Assembly: GCA_036785705.1 (NCBI GenBank)
Contig: JAWUZG010000174.1
Location: 924,001-988,000, forward strand
Direction of reading: 5' to 3'
Source of the DNA: Acanthornis magna
Taxonomy: Eukaryota > Chordata > Aves > Passeriformes > Acanthizidae
Length of the DNA stretch: 64,000 nucleotides
Below are positions 12,301-25,414 of the stretch, one piece after another. Positions within the stretch are counted from its first letter, which is position 1; each line of letters opens with the position of its first letter. A program made the translations under genes and the position numbers. Below the pieces are notes generated by a model, which saw nothing but the letters and a program-made list of their open reading frames with translations, had not been told where the DNA came from and did no database searches.

Positions 12301-15184
12301 GCAGGCAGCCCACCCTCCTAGTACTCATTGCTGCAGCCCTGGGCACAGCCAGGCTCCCCCAAACTGGGGACGTGCTCCCAAAACCCGCCTCACCGAGACA
12401 GGGGAGGCAGTGGGAGCCGGGGTAAGAAGTGGGTCAGTGCATTGAGGCTGCTCCAGCTCTCCTCCTGTCATGACTCCGTTTATTCCAGCGGGCTGGCTTG
12501 CACCTGTTGTGTGTTGGAGGTCATTCCTGCTCCAGCACATTGCCTTCCCTCCAGGCATGGTCGTGGAAACTCCTGGGCTGGGGGCACAGAGAGCTAGGGG
12601 TCGTGATCCACACTAAAGGTGCCACTGCTGTGTCTTGAGCTGCACCCAATGGTCACAGCCTGTGTGGGCAGGCAGAAAAGTCATCCCTGGAGCCACCTGG
12701 CAGCCTCTGAGTGGCACCTGTTGAAGGTCAACGAGTCAACCTGTAAGAAAGGCCAGAGTTTTTCCCAAAGCAAAGCAACCCTAGGGAGGATGGACTGTAT
12801 TGTTCAGCAGGGAAAGAGCAAAACCACACAATCTGGGGGTTTTGTGGTGCTGGAGATGTCACAAAACAAGGTTCTGCCAAGGATTTTTGTTGGAAGGGCT
12901 CTCTGGAGATCCACAATCCAGCTCCAAGCCTGGCTGCTTCAAAACTAGATCAAGGTTGCCCTTGAGCTGAAAATCTTCACCAGTGCAGATCTTTTGGCCC
13001 CCACCAGCAGTGCCTTGGAAATTTTACGCATGTGTATGATTAAGAGCACAGGTGCCATTCAGGGGCTCAAGAGGCTGAGGAATGTTTTCAGCTGCAAAAT
13101 TACCCATTGCTTTCCAGACACTTGAGCATTTACATTCGTGCAAAGTTCTGGTGCCTTGGATGCCTCCTGCAGCCGCTTGTTTGGGAAGAAGACAACCAAG
13201 ATGCTGCCAAGCATGAGCCATGTTCTCACATGTGTGGATGAAGCTAGGGAGGAATGGCTGCTCCTGCACAAGGAAAGCTGAAGTGAGTTGGGATGCACAG
13301 AGTTTCAAAACTGAAGGTACACATCAGCTCCAAGGTTACCCTGGGAAAGCACAGGGACAGAGAGAGGCACAGGAGCACTGTGGTCTCTACTGTGTCCCCT
13401 TCTCTCAGCCCCTCGGAGCAGCTCCGGGAAGCTGTTAGAGCTCACGTTGTCCCAGATAAGTGAAAATTTGAACAGTAGGAACGTCCTTGTTAGGTACAAT
13501 TAGCCACCTGAAATAGCCCAGCTGAATTCTCCAGAGCCAGGCCTGGTCATTAGGAAAATCATCAGGATCTTGCTGAAGAGAGAGCATTTATCAGCCTGTT
13601 TGGGAGCTGACCCTGTATCCCTAGAGCAGAAGCAGGAGCTGTGTCCTTGGTGCAGGAGGTCCCTGGTGGCACACTTTGAGCTGTATCCTCCACACCAGGC
13701 AGATCTGATCCCCGCTTCCCAAGCAGTGCTGCTCCGTGTCTGACCATGGCCATTTCCACCACGTGGTGAAAGTGATTCACCCCAAGCAGGCCCAGAGACA
13801 CTTCAGAGACACAGTCAGAGCAGTGGGGATTTGCTTTATTTGGCGTGCCGGGTGTGGGGGATTCACTCCTCCAAACACACACCCCAGCACTGCCAACACA
13901 CAATATTATGGTAACACTCATGAATATTCATCACATTCCCTGGGATAGGAGTGGTTATACAAATAATTTCTCGGAAATCATTAATATCATTAGCATGTGT
14001 GCCACACATGCACTGTGTGTCCTGGTGGTCTTTGGGGGTCTGCTCGTGATGAAGATCTGTAGTCTTCATCACAGTGCACTTTTCACCTTTCTCTCTGGAG
14101 CATGGGCAGTCCTTGGTGGGTGATTCAGCAGCTTCTGTGCTGCCTTCAAAGAGATTCTTGTCCCTCTTATCCCAACAAGATAAAGGGAATCCTGTTTTTC
14201 TAGGTTTTAGAATTCACATATTCTGTCTCTCAATAGTTAACTTGAGTTACCTATTGACCACCCCTTTCTCAAAAGCCCCTCTACATTTGGCGTGGGAGTG
14301 AGCCCTGGGAATGCCAGCTTAGGGTGGCAGGCTGTTCCCAGCTCCCTCTAGAGCTGCAGGAGATGGCAGGGGACAGCGGTGGCAAGGCCAGGGGCAGGGG
14401 CAGGAGGGAGGAGAGGCCGATGGCTGCGGCAGCAGCAGTAGCAGCAGCGGGTGGTTAATCAGCCGGCTGCTTCCGTGACTGAGCTCCGAGCTTGCAGTAA
14501 AGAGCTCCAGAGAGGAAAAAGCCTCTCACTCATGAAAGAAACATCAGGGCTAATCGAATCCGGGTCCAGCCCAGCAGCACGCAACAGGCCACGGCACCTT
14601 ATTCATATTTTATGCTTTGCTCCACTTTGGCAACAGAAAGGCCGGTGCAAAAGGTGGGGGAGCCCAGCCCAGCGTGGGGAGAACCCCAGGAGCACGAGGA
14701 ATGGCCAGGGGAGAGGGGAGCCAAGGGCTGAGCCACTCATGGGCTGGCGCTGTGGGAGGGACTTGCCAGCGAGTCAGTGATGTCCCAGGTGAGCTCGGGT
14801 CAGTGCTCACTGCTTTCAGGTTCTGGCCTCTGCAGGTCGACAAAGCAAGTGGGTTGCACGGGAATCTGTGGCTGCTGAAGGCTTTTCCTGGCCCCTGGAT
14901 TTGGGCAGTTGCTCCTCAGTGCTGCTAGAAGTGGGTGAGAGCTCAGAAAAGTCCAAGCAGATCATGGCCAGCAAGGTGAGAAGACAGTACCTAAGACAAT
15001 GACTGAGGTCTGTTTGCCCCCAAAAGCATCTCTTTAGGGGCTTTACCCTTGTCTGGAAGAGACTGCAGAGACCCTGCTGGTGTGAGGGAGGGTGTGGGGC
15101 ACAGATCCCATCAGAAGGCACAGGGACACTGCTGTGCTGGAGAGGCAGACGGCAGGCAGGACACTCAGCCCATGGCAGGAGCTA
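12301..15184. other. Intergenic with an AT-rich palindromic patch
   Basis: No gene recognised. 13895-14015 is AT-rich and holds two palindromes: atgaatattcat at 13919-13930, and a 19-bp inverted repeat with a one-base centre at 13993-14011 (arms gcatgtgtg / cacacatgc). Confidence 0.5.
14423..14451. repeat. Short (GCA)n trinucleotide tract
   Basis: About nine gca-type units with small interruptions, in a moderately GC-rich patch. Confidence 0.7.
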
Positions 15185-15618
15185 GAGCAAGGTGCTGGAG
15201 CATGTCCAGGGCAGGGAATGGAGCTGAAGAAGGTCTGGAGCACAAGTCTGAATAGAAACAGCTGAGGGAGCTGGGGGGGCTCAGCCTGGAGAAAAGGAGG
15301 TTCAGGCAGATCTCATCACTCTCTGCATCTCCCTGAAAGGAGCTTGGAGCCACGTGGGGGTCAGGCTCTGCTCCCAGGTACCTGAGCCAGGGGAGGTTCT
15401 GGTTGGATATTAGAGAAAATTTCTTCTCTGAAAGGGCTGTCAGGCACTGGCACCGGCTGCCCAGGGCAGTGGTAGAGTCACCACCCCGAAATTGTTCAAA
15501 AACCTTGCAGATGTGGCACTTGGGGACAGTGTTTAGTGGTGGCTCTGGCAGCACTGGGTTTAAAGGCTGAACTCAATGATCTTGGAGGGCTTTTTCGGCC
15601 TTAGTGGTTCAGTGATTC
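15185..15618 (+). mobile_element. CR1 LINE 3' fragment, longer copy
   Basis: Reaches further 5' than most copies here (ggagctgggggggctcagcc at about 15270) and ends gtggttcagtgattc. Confidence 0.9.
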
Positions 15619-16031
15619 CAAGGTTTCTGCTGTCCTGTGAGGAGTGTGAGCAGCTATGGGGGGACTTGGCTGCGAGCTCCCAGCAGGAATGGTGCAGGGA
15701 GGCGAGCAGGGAGGGGAATGGAACCCATGGCCAAGGCTGATAAGCAGGAAGAGAGAAAGCAGGATTAAAGGACACACAAGCTGGAAGCTGGACAAATGGG
15801 CAGGGAGCCATCCCCACTCCTCTTGGAGCTCTGACAAAAGGCACAGAGGACCAAGACAGGAAACTCCCATTTTAGCTCCACTGGGCCCATTCCTGGTCCT
15901 CCTCCCCAGTGTGCCCAGACCAGTACAGCAGCTGGTGGCAGCCGATGAGCCTGTCACTGGGAGAACGTGCTGCCTTTCCTTTTCCTGTGCCACATTTCCA
16001 TCTCCCAGCAGTCCTTTCTGCTTCGGCCTTT

Positions 16032-16302
16032 CACAGAATCACAGAATCATTGAGGTTGGAAAAGCCCTCTAAGACCATTAAGTCCAACCATTAGCCCAGC
16101 ACTGCCAACTCCACCCCTAAACCATGTCCCTAAGTGTCACATTCACACATCTTTTAAATCCCTCCAAGGATGGTGACTCCACCACTGCCCTGGGCAGCCT
16201 GTGCCAATGCCGTGACCCTTTCAGTGAAGAAATTGTTCCTAATGTCCAACCTAAACCTCCCCTGGCCCAACTTGAGGCTGTTTCCTCTTGTCCTATCTTA
16301 CC
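16032..16302 (-). mobile_element. CR1 LINE 3' fragment
   Basis: Begins cacagaatcacagaatcatt and continues through aaaccatgtccctaagtg and cctaaacctcccctgg. Well preserved. Confidence 0.93.
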
Positions 16303-17990
16303 CCTCCACATGGCTCAGGGATGCCACAGAGACTGCGTGGAGAAGCAGTTTTGGTGGAAATATCGCTGGTGCTGGCTCAGAGCAAGGCATGGCTGTCTGC
16401 AGGACATTCCATCCACCCCACCGCCCTTCCCTCCCTGCCTTGCTTCCAGCCCTCCTCAGAGCCTCTCTCAGGAGCCAGCAGAGATTCTCATGCAGCTCAG
16501 CAGCAGCTGGTGGGCCCTTCCTTCCCCAAAGCGTGGCTTGGCCACCAGCCAGGTGTCCTGAGCCCTGGGGCTGTGCTCCAGGAGGGACCAGGCTCCCTGC
16601 TGCTGCCCAGCCCATGCTGGAGGCTCCAGGAGCAGAGTGCAAGGATGTGCCAGTGAAAAACCTGGGGACAACACCGCAGTCTCCCTGGGACTGCACCCTG
16701 CTTTCAGCCAGACCTCCTGGGCTCCCAGAGCTTTCCATCCAAAACTGGGGAGTCAGTTCAGCATCACATAAAGAGGTCCAAGGGCGTTCCCAGGCAGCTC
16801 CTCCCATTCCTGGGGGGCAAAGGGGTCACTGGCAGGGAAGACAGCTTCTTTCTAAAGCAGATCAATCCCATGTCAAGAAGATGGTGAGCAGGAACTTTGC
16901 TAATCCAGGCTGAGGGTTAACAGAGCCGTGCACGAGCAGAGAGATGCCACCACAGGGAAAGAGAAAAGGAAGGAGTGGCAGGAGCAACTGCTGAGGCTGG
17001 GGCTCATCAAGGATTGCCATGAGGCTGTGGCACCCTGCACCCTTCACCCTCCTCCCAGGGCCACAGAGGATGCTGACATGTTCAGGGATAGTGGCTGAAA
17101 GGGGATTGAACCCTCCAGACTCTTGGCCTCCCACAGGTCTGGGTGCAAGGCAGCATCCCACAGTGGGACCTGTGCACAGGGAGAGGGCTGACTTGAGGAC
17201 CAACAGCCCCATGTGTAACCTACAGCAGCATGGGGGTCACTTGAGGGCAAACACAACCTCCTGGAGGTGACCCAGGGCAGGGCGTACCTGTCTTGGCCCC
17301 ACAAGCTGCAGGTTTGCATCCTCAGCTCTTCCCCAAGGGAAGATACTGAAACCACAACAGGGAAAAGAAGGATTTGGGGCAAACAAACAAAAATATCAGC
17401 AATTTCCTGCATGGCCTCTCCAGATGGAGCCTTCCCTACCTCCTCTCCCCATCAAGTGTAAACTCATGACACGTCTGTTGCATCTGCTCTCATGTCCTAC
17501 GCTCAAGCTTCCAAAGCCCACACAAAAACATGGGCTCAGTGAGAGACAGCCACAGCAAGATCTGTGGGCAATCAGCACAGGGGCCTCCCACGGACACTGA
17601 GCATTCTCAAAAAACTGTGAACGTCACCCCAACTGTAATGCTGGCCCTTGAAAAGCTGTCCCAGGTGCCAGCCTTGTGTACCACACATGATGTGTGCTGC
17701 TGATCCCGTTCTACTGCTCCATGGTGCCCCCCAAGCCCCCCAACACCCCTTGCAAAGCACTGGGATTTTAGAGGGACTTGAAAAGTGAATGTGGATATAG
17801 ACAAGGTAGTGGAACTGGAAAATTGAGAACAAAGGGTACAGGACTAGAGAGAAGCAGCTGGTACAGACCCTCTTGTCTGCCCAAGACTGTTTGACCAGGC
17901 TGGTGGAGAACTGGGCGTGGTGCAGCACATCCTTGAGCTGATTCTTTTCATCCCAATAGCTTGTTCCTCAGCACAGACCTTCCCCATCAA

Positions 17991-18305
17991 ATCACAGAAA
18001 CACTGGAAGGTATGAGTTGGAAGGGACCTTAAAACTCATTCCATTCCCACTCCCTGCCATGGGCAGGGACACCTTCCACTATCCCAGGGTGCTCCAAGCC
18101 CTGTCCAGCCTGGCCTGGGATACTTCCAGACATGGGGTATCCACAGCTTCCCTGGGCACCCTGTGCTAGGGCCTCCCCACCCTCAAAAGGACCAGTTTAT
18201 TCCCAATATTAAATATGAACTTGCTCTCTCTCAGTTTGAAGTCATTCATCTTTGTCCTGTCACTCTCTGCCCATGTAAAAAGTTAATCTCCCTCTTTTTT
18301 TAGGC
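17991..18305 (-). mobile_element. CR1 LINE 3' fragment
   Basis: Begins atcacagaaacactggaagg. Contains ccatgggcagggacacctt and gccacccttgaa-like 5' blocks; degenerate at the far end. Confidence 0.9.
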
Positions 18306-18944
18306 CACCTTTAAGCACAGGAAGGCCACAATCAGATGTCCCACAGTTACAGGCTGTGAGAATAAAGATTTTGCCAGCCTGCACCGGAGGCCTGGGACAG
18401 AACAGGGTCTGCAGCCTGTGGATGCCCAGCGAGGGCAGGGCGGGCAGGGAGGGCTCTGTCCAGACAATCAGTCCCTGTTCCAAAGGAGCCGTGTCAGGTC
18501 TTTGCTGCTGAAATGAGGATGTGTAAAAGCTGAGGATGAGATTCTGTCAATTGTGGGGAGCGGATCAGACTGAAGGCACAGCTCTGCAAGGGCAGGGAGC
18601 TGGCGGCTGTCAGCGCTGCAGGGCTCGTCAAAGCTCCCCCAGCTCCCAGCAGCACACCCCGAGCATTGCTCAGCCCAGCCACGTCTGTCTGTCCATCCTG
18701 TCCTCCCAGAGGTGGGCATCTCTGACAGCTTCTCTGCAGAGAGAAAACAAAATCCAGCTCCCCCCAGCCCAGGCCCCCTCCTGAATACATGTGCAGGGAA
18801 TTTCAAATGTGCTGCAACTCTGCTCTACCCAGGAAAGAGCTCTGTGCTGCCATCCTCTTGCAGGCAATGTATTGTCCCTGTCACAGCTGTCCTCCTTGGG
18901 CACTGCCCTGCTCGAAGGACACTCTCAGGGAGGTGAAACAGGAC

Positions 18945-19275
18945 TCACAGAATCGGAGACTGAGAGAGAGATCCCGCCATGGGCAGGGACACCTTCCACT
19001 CTCCCAGGTTGCTCCAAGCCCTGTCCAGCCTGGCCTCGGGCACTTCCAGGGAGAGGGAAGCCACAGCTTCTCTCTGGGCAGCCTGTGCCAGGGCCTCCCC
19101 ACCCTCGCAAGGCAGGATTTATTCCCAGTACATAGTCCTAATATCCTAATATCTATCACAATATCTAACATCCTTATTCCTATTATCTGGAATGAGCACT
19201 TTGCCTAGCCCCACCCTCTTTAAAACTATTCCCCCCTTTTCCTATCTCTAGGAGTACCTTGAAATCCCTGACTGC
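18945..19275 (-). mobile_element. CR1 LINE 3' fragment
   Basis: Has the gccatgggcagggacacctt block, the ttgctccaagccctgtccag block and AT-rich taatatc repeats near 19140-19180. Confidence 0.88.
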
Positions 19276-19719
19276 CCCAGATGCTTCCCCACCCATGCCC
19301 TGTGGTGAGGAAGGTGAAGGGGAGGAGGTCGGAGAGGCTTTCAGGGAGTGGCTGACCACAGGATCAGGAGAGCAGGAAAGGTATGGAAACCAGAGCAGGT
19401 GAGCTACAAGAAGTCTCGGCACCGCTTTCTCCCGGGACAGTATCTTCAGGCTCATTGCAAGCTGGAGCTGTGCCAGGTCCCTGTCCCCTGCCTTCTCCCG
19501 GCCATGGGCACACACAAGCTGAGGCTGCCACCGTCTTGTGTGTGGGGGCACTGCTGCCTCACCGCTGTCAGCTGTGCAGCCTGGACACACAGCAGCCCCT
19601 CTGCCACACCCGGCTGGACCCACGGCTGCTCAGGAGTGCACAACAGGTACACACTGGGGGAGGGATGCTGCACGGCTGCAGTGCCGAGCCCTTGCTGCTG
19701 GAAGAGGTGGAAGGTGTGG

Positions 19720-20207
19720 AAATGTCTCGGAAGGCTGTGTGGTGAAAGGAATAAGGGAGTGTGTTTACAAACAAACTGCTGGGAAGATAAGGCCTATACT
19801 GAGAGACAGGAGAAACAATGGGAATGATTTCCATAGGAATTCCAGTGACTGACTTGCCCAAGACTGTGTTAATAAACTACTGGAACAAAGACATAAGAAA
19901 AAGAAGAAAAAGGGGATGTGTATTGAGGGTGTCTGCATTAGGAGGGATGTGTATTACGTATGTCTGCATTAGGCGTTCGGGGAAGTCTGTACCTCTCGAG
20001 TACCTCAGCCTATGGGGAAAGGGAGAGGGAACTGCGGCTGGGAAATTAGGATAAAAAGAGGCTGCATCCTCTAGCAATCTGAGAGACCCCATGGGAAATG
20101 GCCATGACCTCTCCCTTTATTCATGAATAAAGTTACAGGACTTCTCTGTCTCCTTTTTGGACATAAACCTCTGGTGTTTGTGGATTAATTTTCCTGACAA
20201 TGGTAAC
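19720..20207 (+). mobile_element. Solo-LTR-like endogenous retrovirus relic
   Basis: The order of signals resembles a retroviral LTR: a U3-like stretch, a TATA-like gataaaaag at about 20050, and AATAAA at 20126-20131 inside a perfect 18-bp palindrome (20115-20132). A U5-like tail ends ctgaca (20199) or, eight bases on, gtaaca (20207). The 5' edge is uncertain; tgtctcgg near 19723 is one choice. No target-site duplication is clear and no gag, pol or env coding is seen, so it would be a solo LTR. A short unrelated transcription unit is the alternative. Confidence 0.5.
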
Positions 20208-20734
20208 ATTTGAGTGCTTTATGTGCAGCATTTATCGATGAGTTCTGCTGCTTAGAGATGTTTTGCTGCCTGGAAATTTCATAGGATGGAGCAGGCCTGG
20301 TGCAAGGGACCTCGAGGCTCTCCTGTCCAGCATCATGTTCATGGTGTCCCTGTCACTTGTCACAGGTCAGGTTGTCCTGTAGCACTCTGTGTCCCACCCA
20401 GGGATGTGGCATGTCCTGGCTGAGCATGGCTGGAGTCCTGCCAGCCTCTCCTGGTTACAGACTCTTCTGCTGCCTCCCCAGTGCCAGCCCCAGTCCCCGG
20501 GGCTCTCTGGACAGGTAATCCCAGCCCACTGCAAGCACAGGAGTGTGTGACAGACACAGCGCAGGCAGAGGACCTGTGCTATGGAGGGGTGAGAGCTGAG
20601 CTTCTGGCTCAGGCACGAGAGCAGGACTCAGAAAGCACTGGGAAACAGAAGCAGGAACAGCCCTGAGGAGACTCACACCTCCCCTCAGACTGGACATGCC
20701 TTATCCTGGCAAAGCCTGGGAGGGCTGTGCTGGG

Positions 20735-20831
20735 AACCACAAACTGTGTCTGTGCCTCGAACCACAAACCGTGTCTGTGCCTGGAACCACAAACTATCTG
20801 TGCCTGGAACCACAAACTGTGTCTGTGCCTA
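20735..20831. repeat. 25-bp minisatellite, four copies
   Basis: Units start at 20735, 20760, 20785 and 20808 with aaccacaaac followed by tgtctgtgcc. Spacings are 25, 25 and 23 bp. Confidence 0.85.
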
Positions 20832-21904
20832 TTCCCTGAAGTTTCAGAGCATTGAAATGAATTGAAATGAAAGGGCCTGGAAAAGCAAGGATTCAGGCAG
20901 GAAGGTCAGGTATTGACAGGAGCAAGGGGTGGTTTTTTTGCATGATGAGAATATGCACAGAAATGTGCCCATGGCCAGAGAAGGGGACACACACCAGCAA
21001 GTCCCATTGTGTTTTCATCTCTCTGAGCAGAAAAACCAAAGATTTCCCTGCAGCTTTTGTTTCCTTTGCAAAGCCTGTGCTCAATAAACCTTTGCCTCTA
21101 GTTATGAAAAGCTCTTTTCCACACCAGGCACAGCTTGCCCTGGGCTCTTATTTCAGCTACTGCCCCACTCAGGCCTACCTTGACTTCCCTGTGCTCCTCA
21201 TCTCCAGTTCCTCAGCTCTTCCCAAGTCTCTCAGCCACATCCTATTTCACCCAAATCTGTCCTAACCACCTTCCTTTCCCCACCACCCATCCCTTCCTCT
21301 GTCCTGAAGAGCTCCGTGCCCTGAGCAAGGTTCTCCTGTGTGACATTCACACCTCTCAGAGATGGAACTGCAGCAATGGAGCTGGCGGACTCCTCTGAAG
21401 TTTCTGGGGTCAAGGAGGCTTCTGCTCTTCTCCTGAGACCCTGCAGAGCCCAGAGATTTCCAGGGGTTCAACCCTCCCCACACCCCAGCAGTGCGACATC
21501 AAAGAGCACAGCCTTTTGTTTAGGCCCTGTTTGAAGTTTGCTGCTAATTTTTGGTATGCACACAGTGGTGTTTGGCTCCTGCTTGTTCCCGGAATAAATG
21601 CTCATTGCATTGCTCTTAAATGATTGGAGACCTCCAATTTTAATCTTTTATTCATAATCTTCTTCCAGCTCAGACACAGAAAAAACATGTAAATTCAAAA
21701 CCTGCGAGAATTGAAAATTTCATAAGTGCTGCTGACCCTTCGCTGGCAGCTCTGAATGTGAGAGAAATAAAGGAATTGTAATGAGGAACCTCATCTTTTG
21801 ATAACAGGTTTACAGGACCTGGGCGCTAAATGGGGTTTCACACATTCCTGTTGCGTGTCCATGAGAGATGTGGTCAGTCCTGCTGGGCAGGGAGCGTAAT
21901 CCTG

Positions 21905-22015
21905 CTGCTCCTGCCTCTCTGTCATCTCCTGTCTCTCCATCTCCTCCTGCCTCTCCATCTCCTCCTGCCTCTCTGTCTCCTCCTGCCTCTCTGTCTCCTC
22001 CTGCCTCTCCACCTC
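21905..22015. repeat. 18-bp pyrimidine-rich tandem repeat
   Basis: About six imperfect 18-bp units of the form tcctcctgcctctctgtc. Confidence 0.8.
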
Positions 22016-22249
22016 AGCACCTCTGCACTGAGGTGTGAGCTCACCTGGTGAACACCTGGGGACTTTGGGACATGGCCTGCCTGTGTTGCAGCATTCTTTG
22101 GTCCCCAGGCTCATGTCCCATCAGTCACATCCACCCTAAGTGTCTGTCCTGCTGTGTTCCCTCAGCTCCTGTCCAGGCACAAAGACCACTGCCTGCCATG
22201 GCCTGCACCACATCCCTCACCTCTTCTTCTTGGAATCATGTAACCACAG

Positions 22250-22520
22250 CATCACGGAATATCCTCAGTTGGGAGTGACACACAAAGATCATCCAGTCCA
22301 GCTCCTGACCCTGCACAGAGACCCCAACAATCCCACCCTGTGCATCCCTGAGAGCATTGTCCAAACACTTTTGGAGCTCTGGCAGCCTTGGGACCTCCCG
22401 TGACCATTCCCTGGGGAGCCTGGGCAGTGCCCACCACCCTTTGGGGGAAGAATCTTTTCCTGAAATCCAGCCTAACCCTCCCCTGACACATCTTCCTGCC
22501 ATTCCTTTGGGTCCTTGACT
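22250..22520 (-). mobile_element. CR1 LINE 3' fragment, divergent subfamily
   Basis: Reads cacggaatatcctcagttgg, agatcatccagtccagctcc and aatccagcctaaccctcccc. This looks like an older CR1 subfamily than the other copies. Confidence 0.8.
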
Positions 22521-22894
22521 CACCCATCCTCTGCCCCATTCTGTGCTTGGGAAGGACATGTTTGTTACCTGCTCAGTGCCACCCCCCAGCCCCCTCTGTC
22601 CCACTCCCTGCAAGGGCCACTTTTCAGGACAACTTTGTGAGAGGAAATTTGGAAGGCAGGGAGGAAATGAGACATATGACGAGTAATAAGAAATCTTTAA
22701 GAGTAAAAGATTCTGAGGTCAGGCAGATGCCAGTAAGTGCTGGGAACAATTTCACCTTCTTTCAGCATTAGCAAAATGAACATGTCCTGGCTGGGATTCG
22801 AGATCAACAAGTTGCAGAGCCTTTACCCTTTTTACAAGTTTCCCATGTGGTGTGCAACTCCTTAGTCCTTTTAACTCAGTAAACAAATTATTGC

Positions 22895-22969
22895 TTTTTT
22901 TTCTGGTTTTTTTTTGTTTGTTTGTTTGGGTTTTTTTGTTTTGTTGTTGTTGTTGTTGTTGTTGTTTTT
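22895..22969. repeat. T-rich / (TTG)n simple repeat
   Basis: Runs of T with ttg and tttg units, including eight tandem ttg. It could be an old poly(A) tail read on the minus strand. Confidence 0.9.
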
Positions 22970-24870
22970 CTACTTCCTGCAATAAGCAGGACACTGTGTA
23001 GGGAAATACTCCCAGCTTTACATCCAGAAACTTTTCTGGAACTTGCAAATTGTCTGCAATTCCCTTCTGGAAGGACCATTGTCAGCAGGAGATGTAACTG
23101 TGCCCTGGGATTTGCCAAAACACAACTGCCAGGAGTTTGCACCCAGGACATTTAAGAGGCTTTGCTGTTTCACTGGATATTGGGGATTTTGGACAGCCTA
23201 TTTGGAAGAGGTTGCTGGATGAGGGCTCAACAAACTGCTGAAGGTGCACAGCTAAGGATTCTGCACACATGCACAGCAAAGCCTCCCATCCCAGGCCCTG
23301 GGGGTGGGACTCTGGTCCTGGGGTGGGACACAGGTCCTGGGGGCTGGGCTGTCGGGCTGTCTCTGGCACTCCCCTCTGAGTGAGACCCTTCAGGGTGCAT
23401 CCCATAGACCAGCGGGACTGCCCGGGGTGCACATCCTGTGCCTGGAGGGTAAGTCAGGCTGCTCAGTCCAGCTTTACATCCAAAGGAGAGAGGAAGTCTC
23501 CTTCACAGGCAGGGCATGAATGCCACTGCTTTCCTCCTTGTCCTGTCACAGCGGGTGACGGCTCCAAGGGAGCCCTCCTAATGTGAGACCTGCCTTTCTG
23601 CTCTGAGTCCTGCCACGTATTCCCAGCCCTGCAGCAGGAGTCAGGGTTGCTGCAGTCCTGGCTCATCCCTCCCTGAGCCTGGCTTGTTTGAGGTGGGGAC
23701 ACACTGGCCTGGCCTGGTGGCAGAGTGGGCACTTCTGTCATCCTGGGATGTACTGTGCTGTTATGTCAATCCTCGATGGTGGTTTCCAAGACATGACCTA
23801 TAGGACACTTCAAAACCCATGCAAAGCTTAACCCATAATTCTTCCAAGGGTTAAAGCAGCAGCAGGGGCTGATATTTCTTTTTTACATCAGATTATCCTG
23901 AGTAATTTACTTGGACATGATGCTAAACGACTGTGCTAAAAGCAGGGAGAGAAGGTGGTTTGGGAATACAGCCTTCCTTGGCAGACTAAGCTGGTATGTG
24001 ATCAGACAGGAATCAGATCAGGAAATCCGAAGCCGAGTTCACCATCTGTTCCTGCCAGCCCCGGAATGCATCTGACCCCTGCAAACCTGCGCAGAGCTGG
24101 CACCGACAGGGTGTGGGGGAGAGGCAGGCGACGGCTCCACGCAGGGCTCTGCAGGTGCTCCGCAGGTCCAGACTGCCACCTCCAGGCACACAGAGCTCGC
24201 AGAGCCTCACTGCCTAATGACACAGCCAAACTGGGCCCGGGCAGCTGCAAAGGAAATGCTTCCAAGATGAGTTACTGGAAGCCTGGGGTAATGCTGGGTG
24301 TGAGTAGAAAAGAAAAGCTGTTTTACTAGGGAAAGACCAGCTCCCAGTGGTGCAAAACGGCATAAAAGTCTCTTGGGGGACATTTAAGAAGGTGTGAAAA
24401 TCCTGAGGGCTCTTTTGGTACAGGAAGGGGTTTATTTTCTGACGTGTATGAACCAGGGTGTCCATCACCTCTCCTGGGATGGAATAGTTTGCCTCTTTGC
24501 CAGCCCCCTCCCCAAGATCCTCTTCCCAAGGGGTTTTCCTGCTGAGCCAGTTCCTCTCAGCCATCAGGACCCCTGGGTGCCAGCCCTGGCCCCACCTGGA
24601 CAGATGGGACACCCCCTGAGGGAGTGCAGGAGGTCTGAAAACACAGCTCTGTGTCCTGGACCAGTGTCCCCAATGATGGCCTTTGCCAGGGCTGTAATTC
24701 CATGACAATTTCTGTAAAAATGACTCAGCTGTAATTTTTGAAGCCTCATCTTCCCCGGGCTGTGAGCAGGGTGATGGCCTGGGTGTGGTGCTCTGAGGCT
24801 TTGATAAGTGGTGCTGTGGTGGCAGTGGGCCCCTCCCCACACAGAGCAATGCACAGCAGTGTGGCTGAGT

Positions 24871-24932
24871 GCCCCTGTCCCTGCCCCTGTCCCTGCCCCT
24901 GTCCCTGTCCCTGCCCCTGCCCCTGCCCCTGC
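24871..24932. repeat. (CCCTGY)n hexanucleotide repeat
   Basis: About ten units alternating ccctgt and ccctgc. Confidence 0.9.
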
Positions 24933-25256
24933 CTGGGGAAGGAGCCAGGCACCAGCATCATCCATGCTTCCAAATGTTTGTGTCTGAGAAATGTAAGAGA
25001 ACCTTGTATGTTTTGCACAATGTGGATATTGGCTTTATCAATAACTGAAATAAACTGGTGAAATGTGTGTCCTCAGTGAGCAGTGACAGGTCACAGTGTG
25101 CCCAGGCTGTCCCACTGTGCCCAGCACCAGCACCAGACCATGAGCAATGCATGATGTGGTTGCTGTCGCTGTCTGCATGATGTGATGAGGGTCTGAGCAG
25201 AACCTGCACAGGTGTGTGCACTGGTGACCTTCAGAGATTCCTTCCAACCATATTTA

Positions 25257-25414
25257 TCACAGAATGGTTTGGGTTGGAAGGGACCTTAAAGCCCATCTCT
25301 TTGCCCACCCCCTGCCATGGACAGGGACACCTTCCACTATCCCAGGTTGCTCCAAGCCTTGTCCAGCCTGGTCTGGGACACTTCCAGGGATGGGGCAGCC
25401 ACAGCTTCTCGGGC
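25257..25414 (-). mobile_element. CR1 LINE 3' fragment, short
   Basis: Very close to the bird CR1 consensus tail: cacagaatggtttgggttgg onward to gccacagcttctcgggc. Confidence 0.92.

Larger units (their letters stand above)
16303..19719. other. Intergenic, CR1 fragments only
   Basis: Two CR1 copies and unique sequence; open frames show no domain. Confidence 0.55.
20208..25256. other. Intergenic, simple repeats and one old CR1
   Basis: Holds the 25-bp and 18-bp tandem repeats, the T-rich tract, the CCCTGY repeat and the divergent CR1. No gene recognised. Confidence 0.55.

Noticed and set aside
11891..12445. 184-codon plus-strand open frame across CpG island 2
   Set aside because: Low-complexity Arg/Ala/Pro/Gly translation of CpG-rich sequence, with no recognisable domain or splice evidence.
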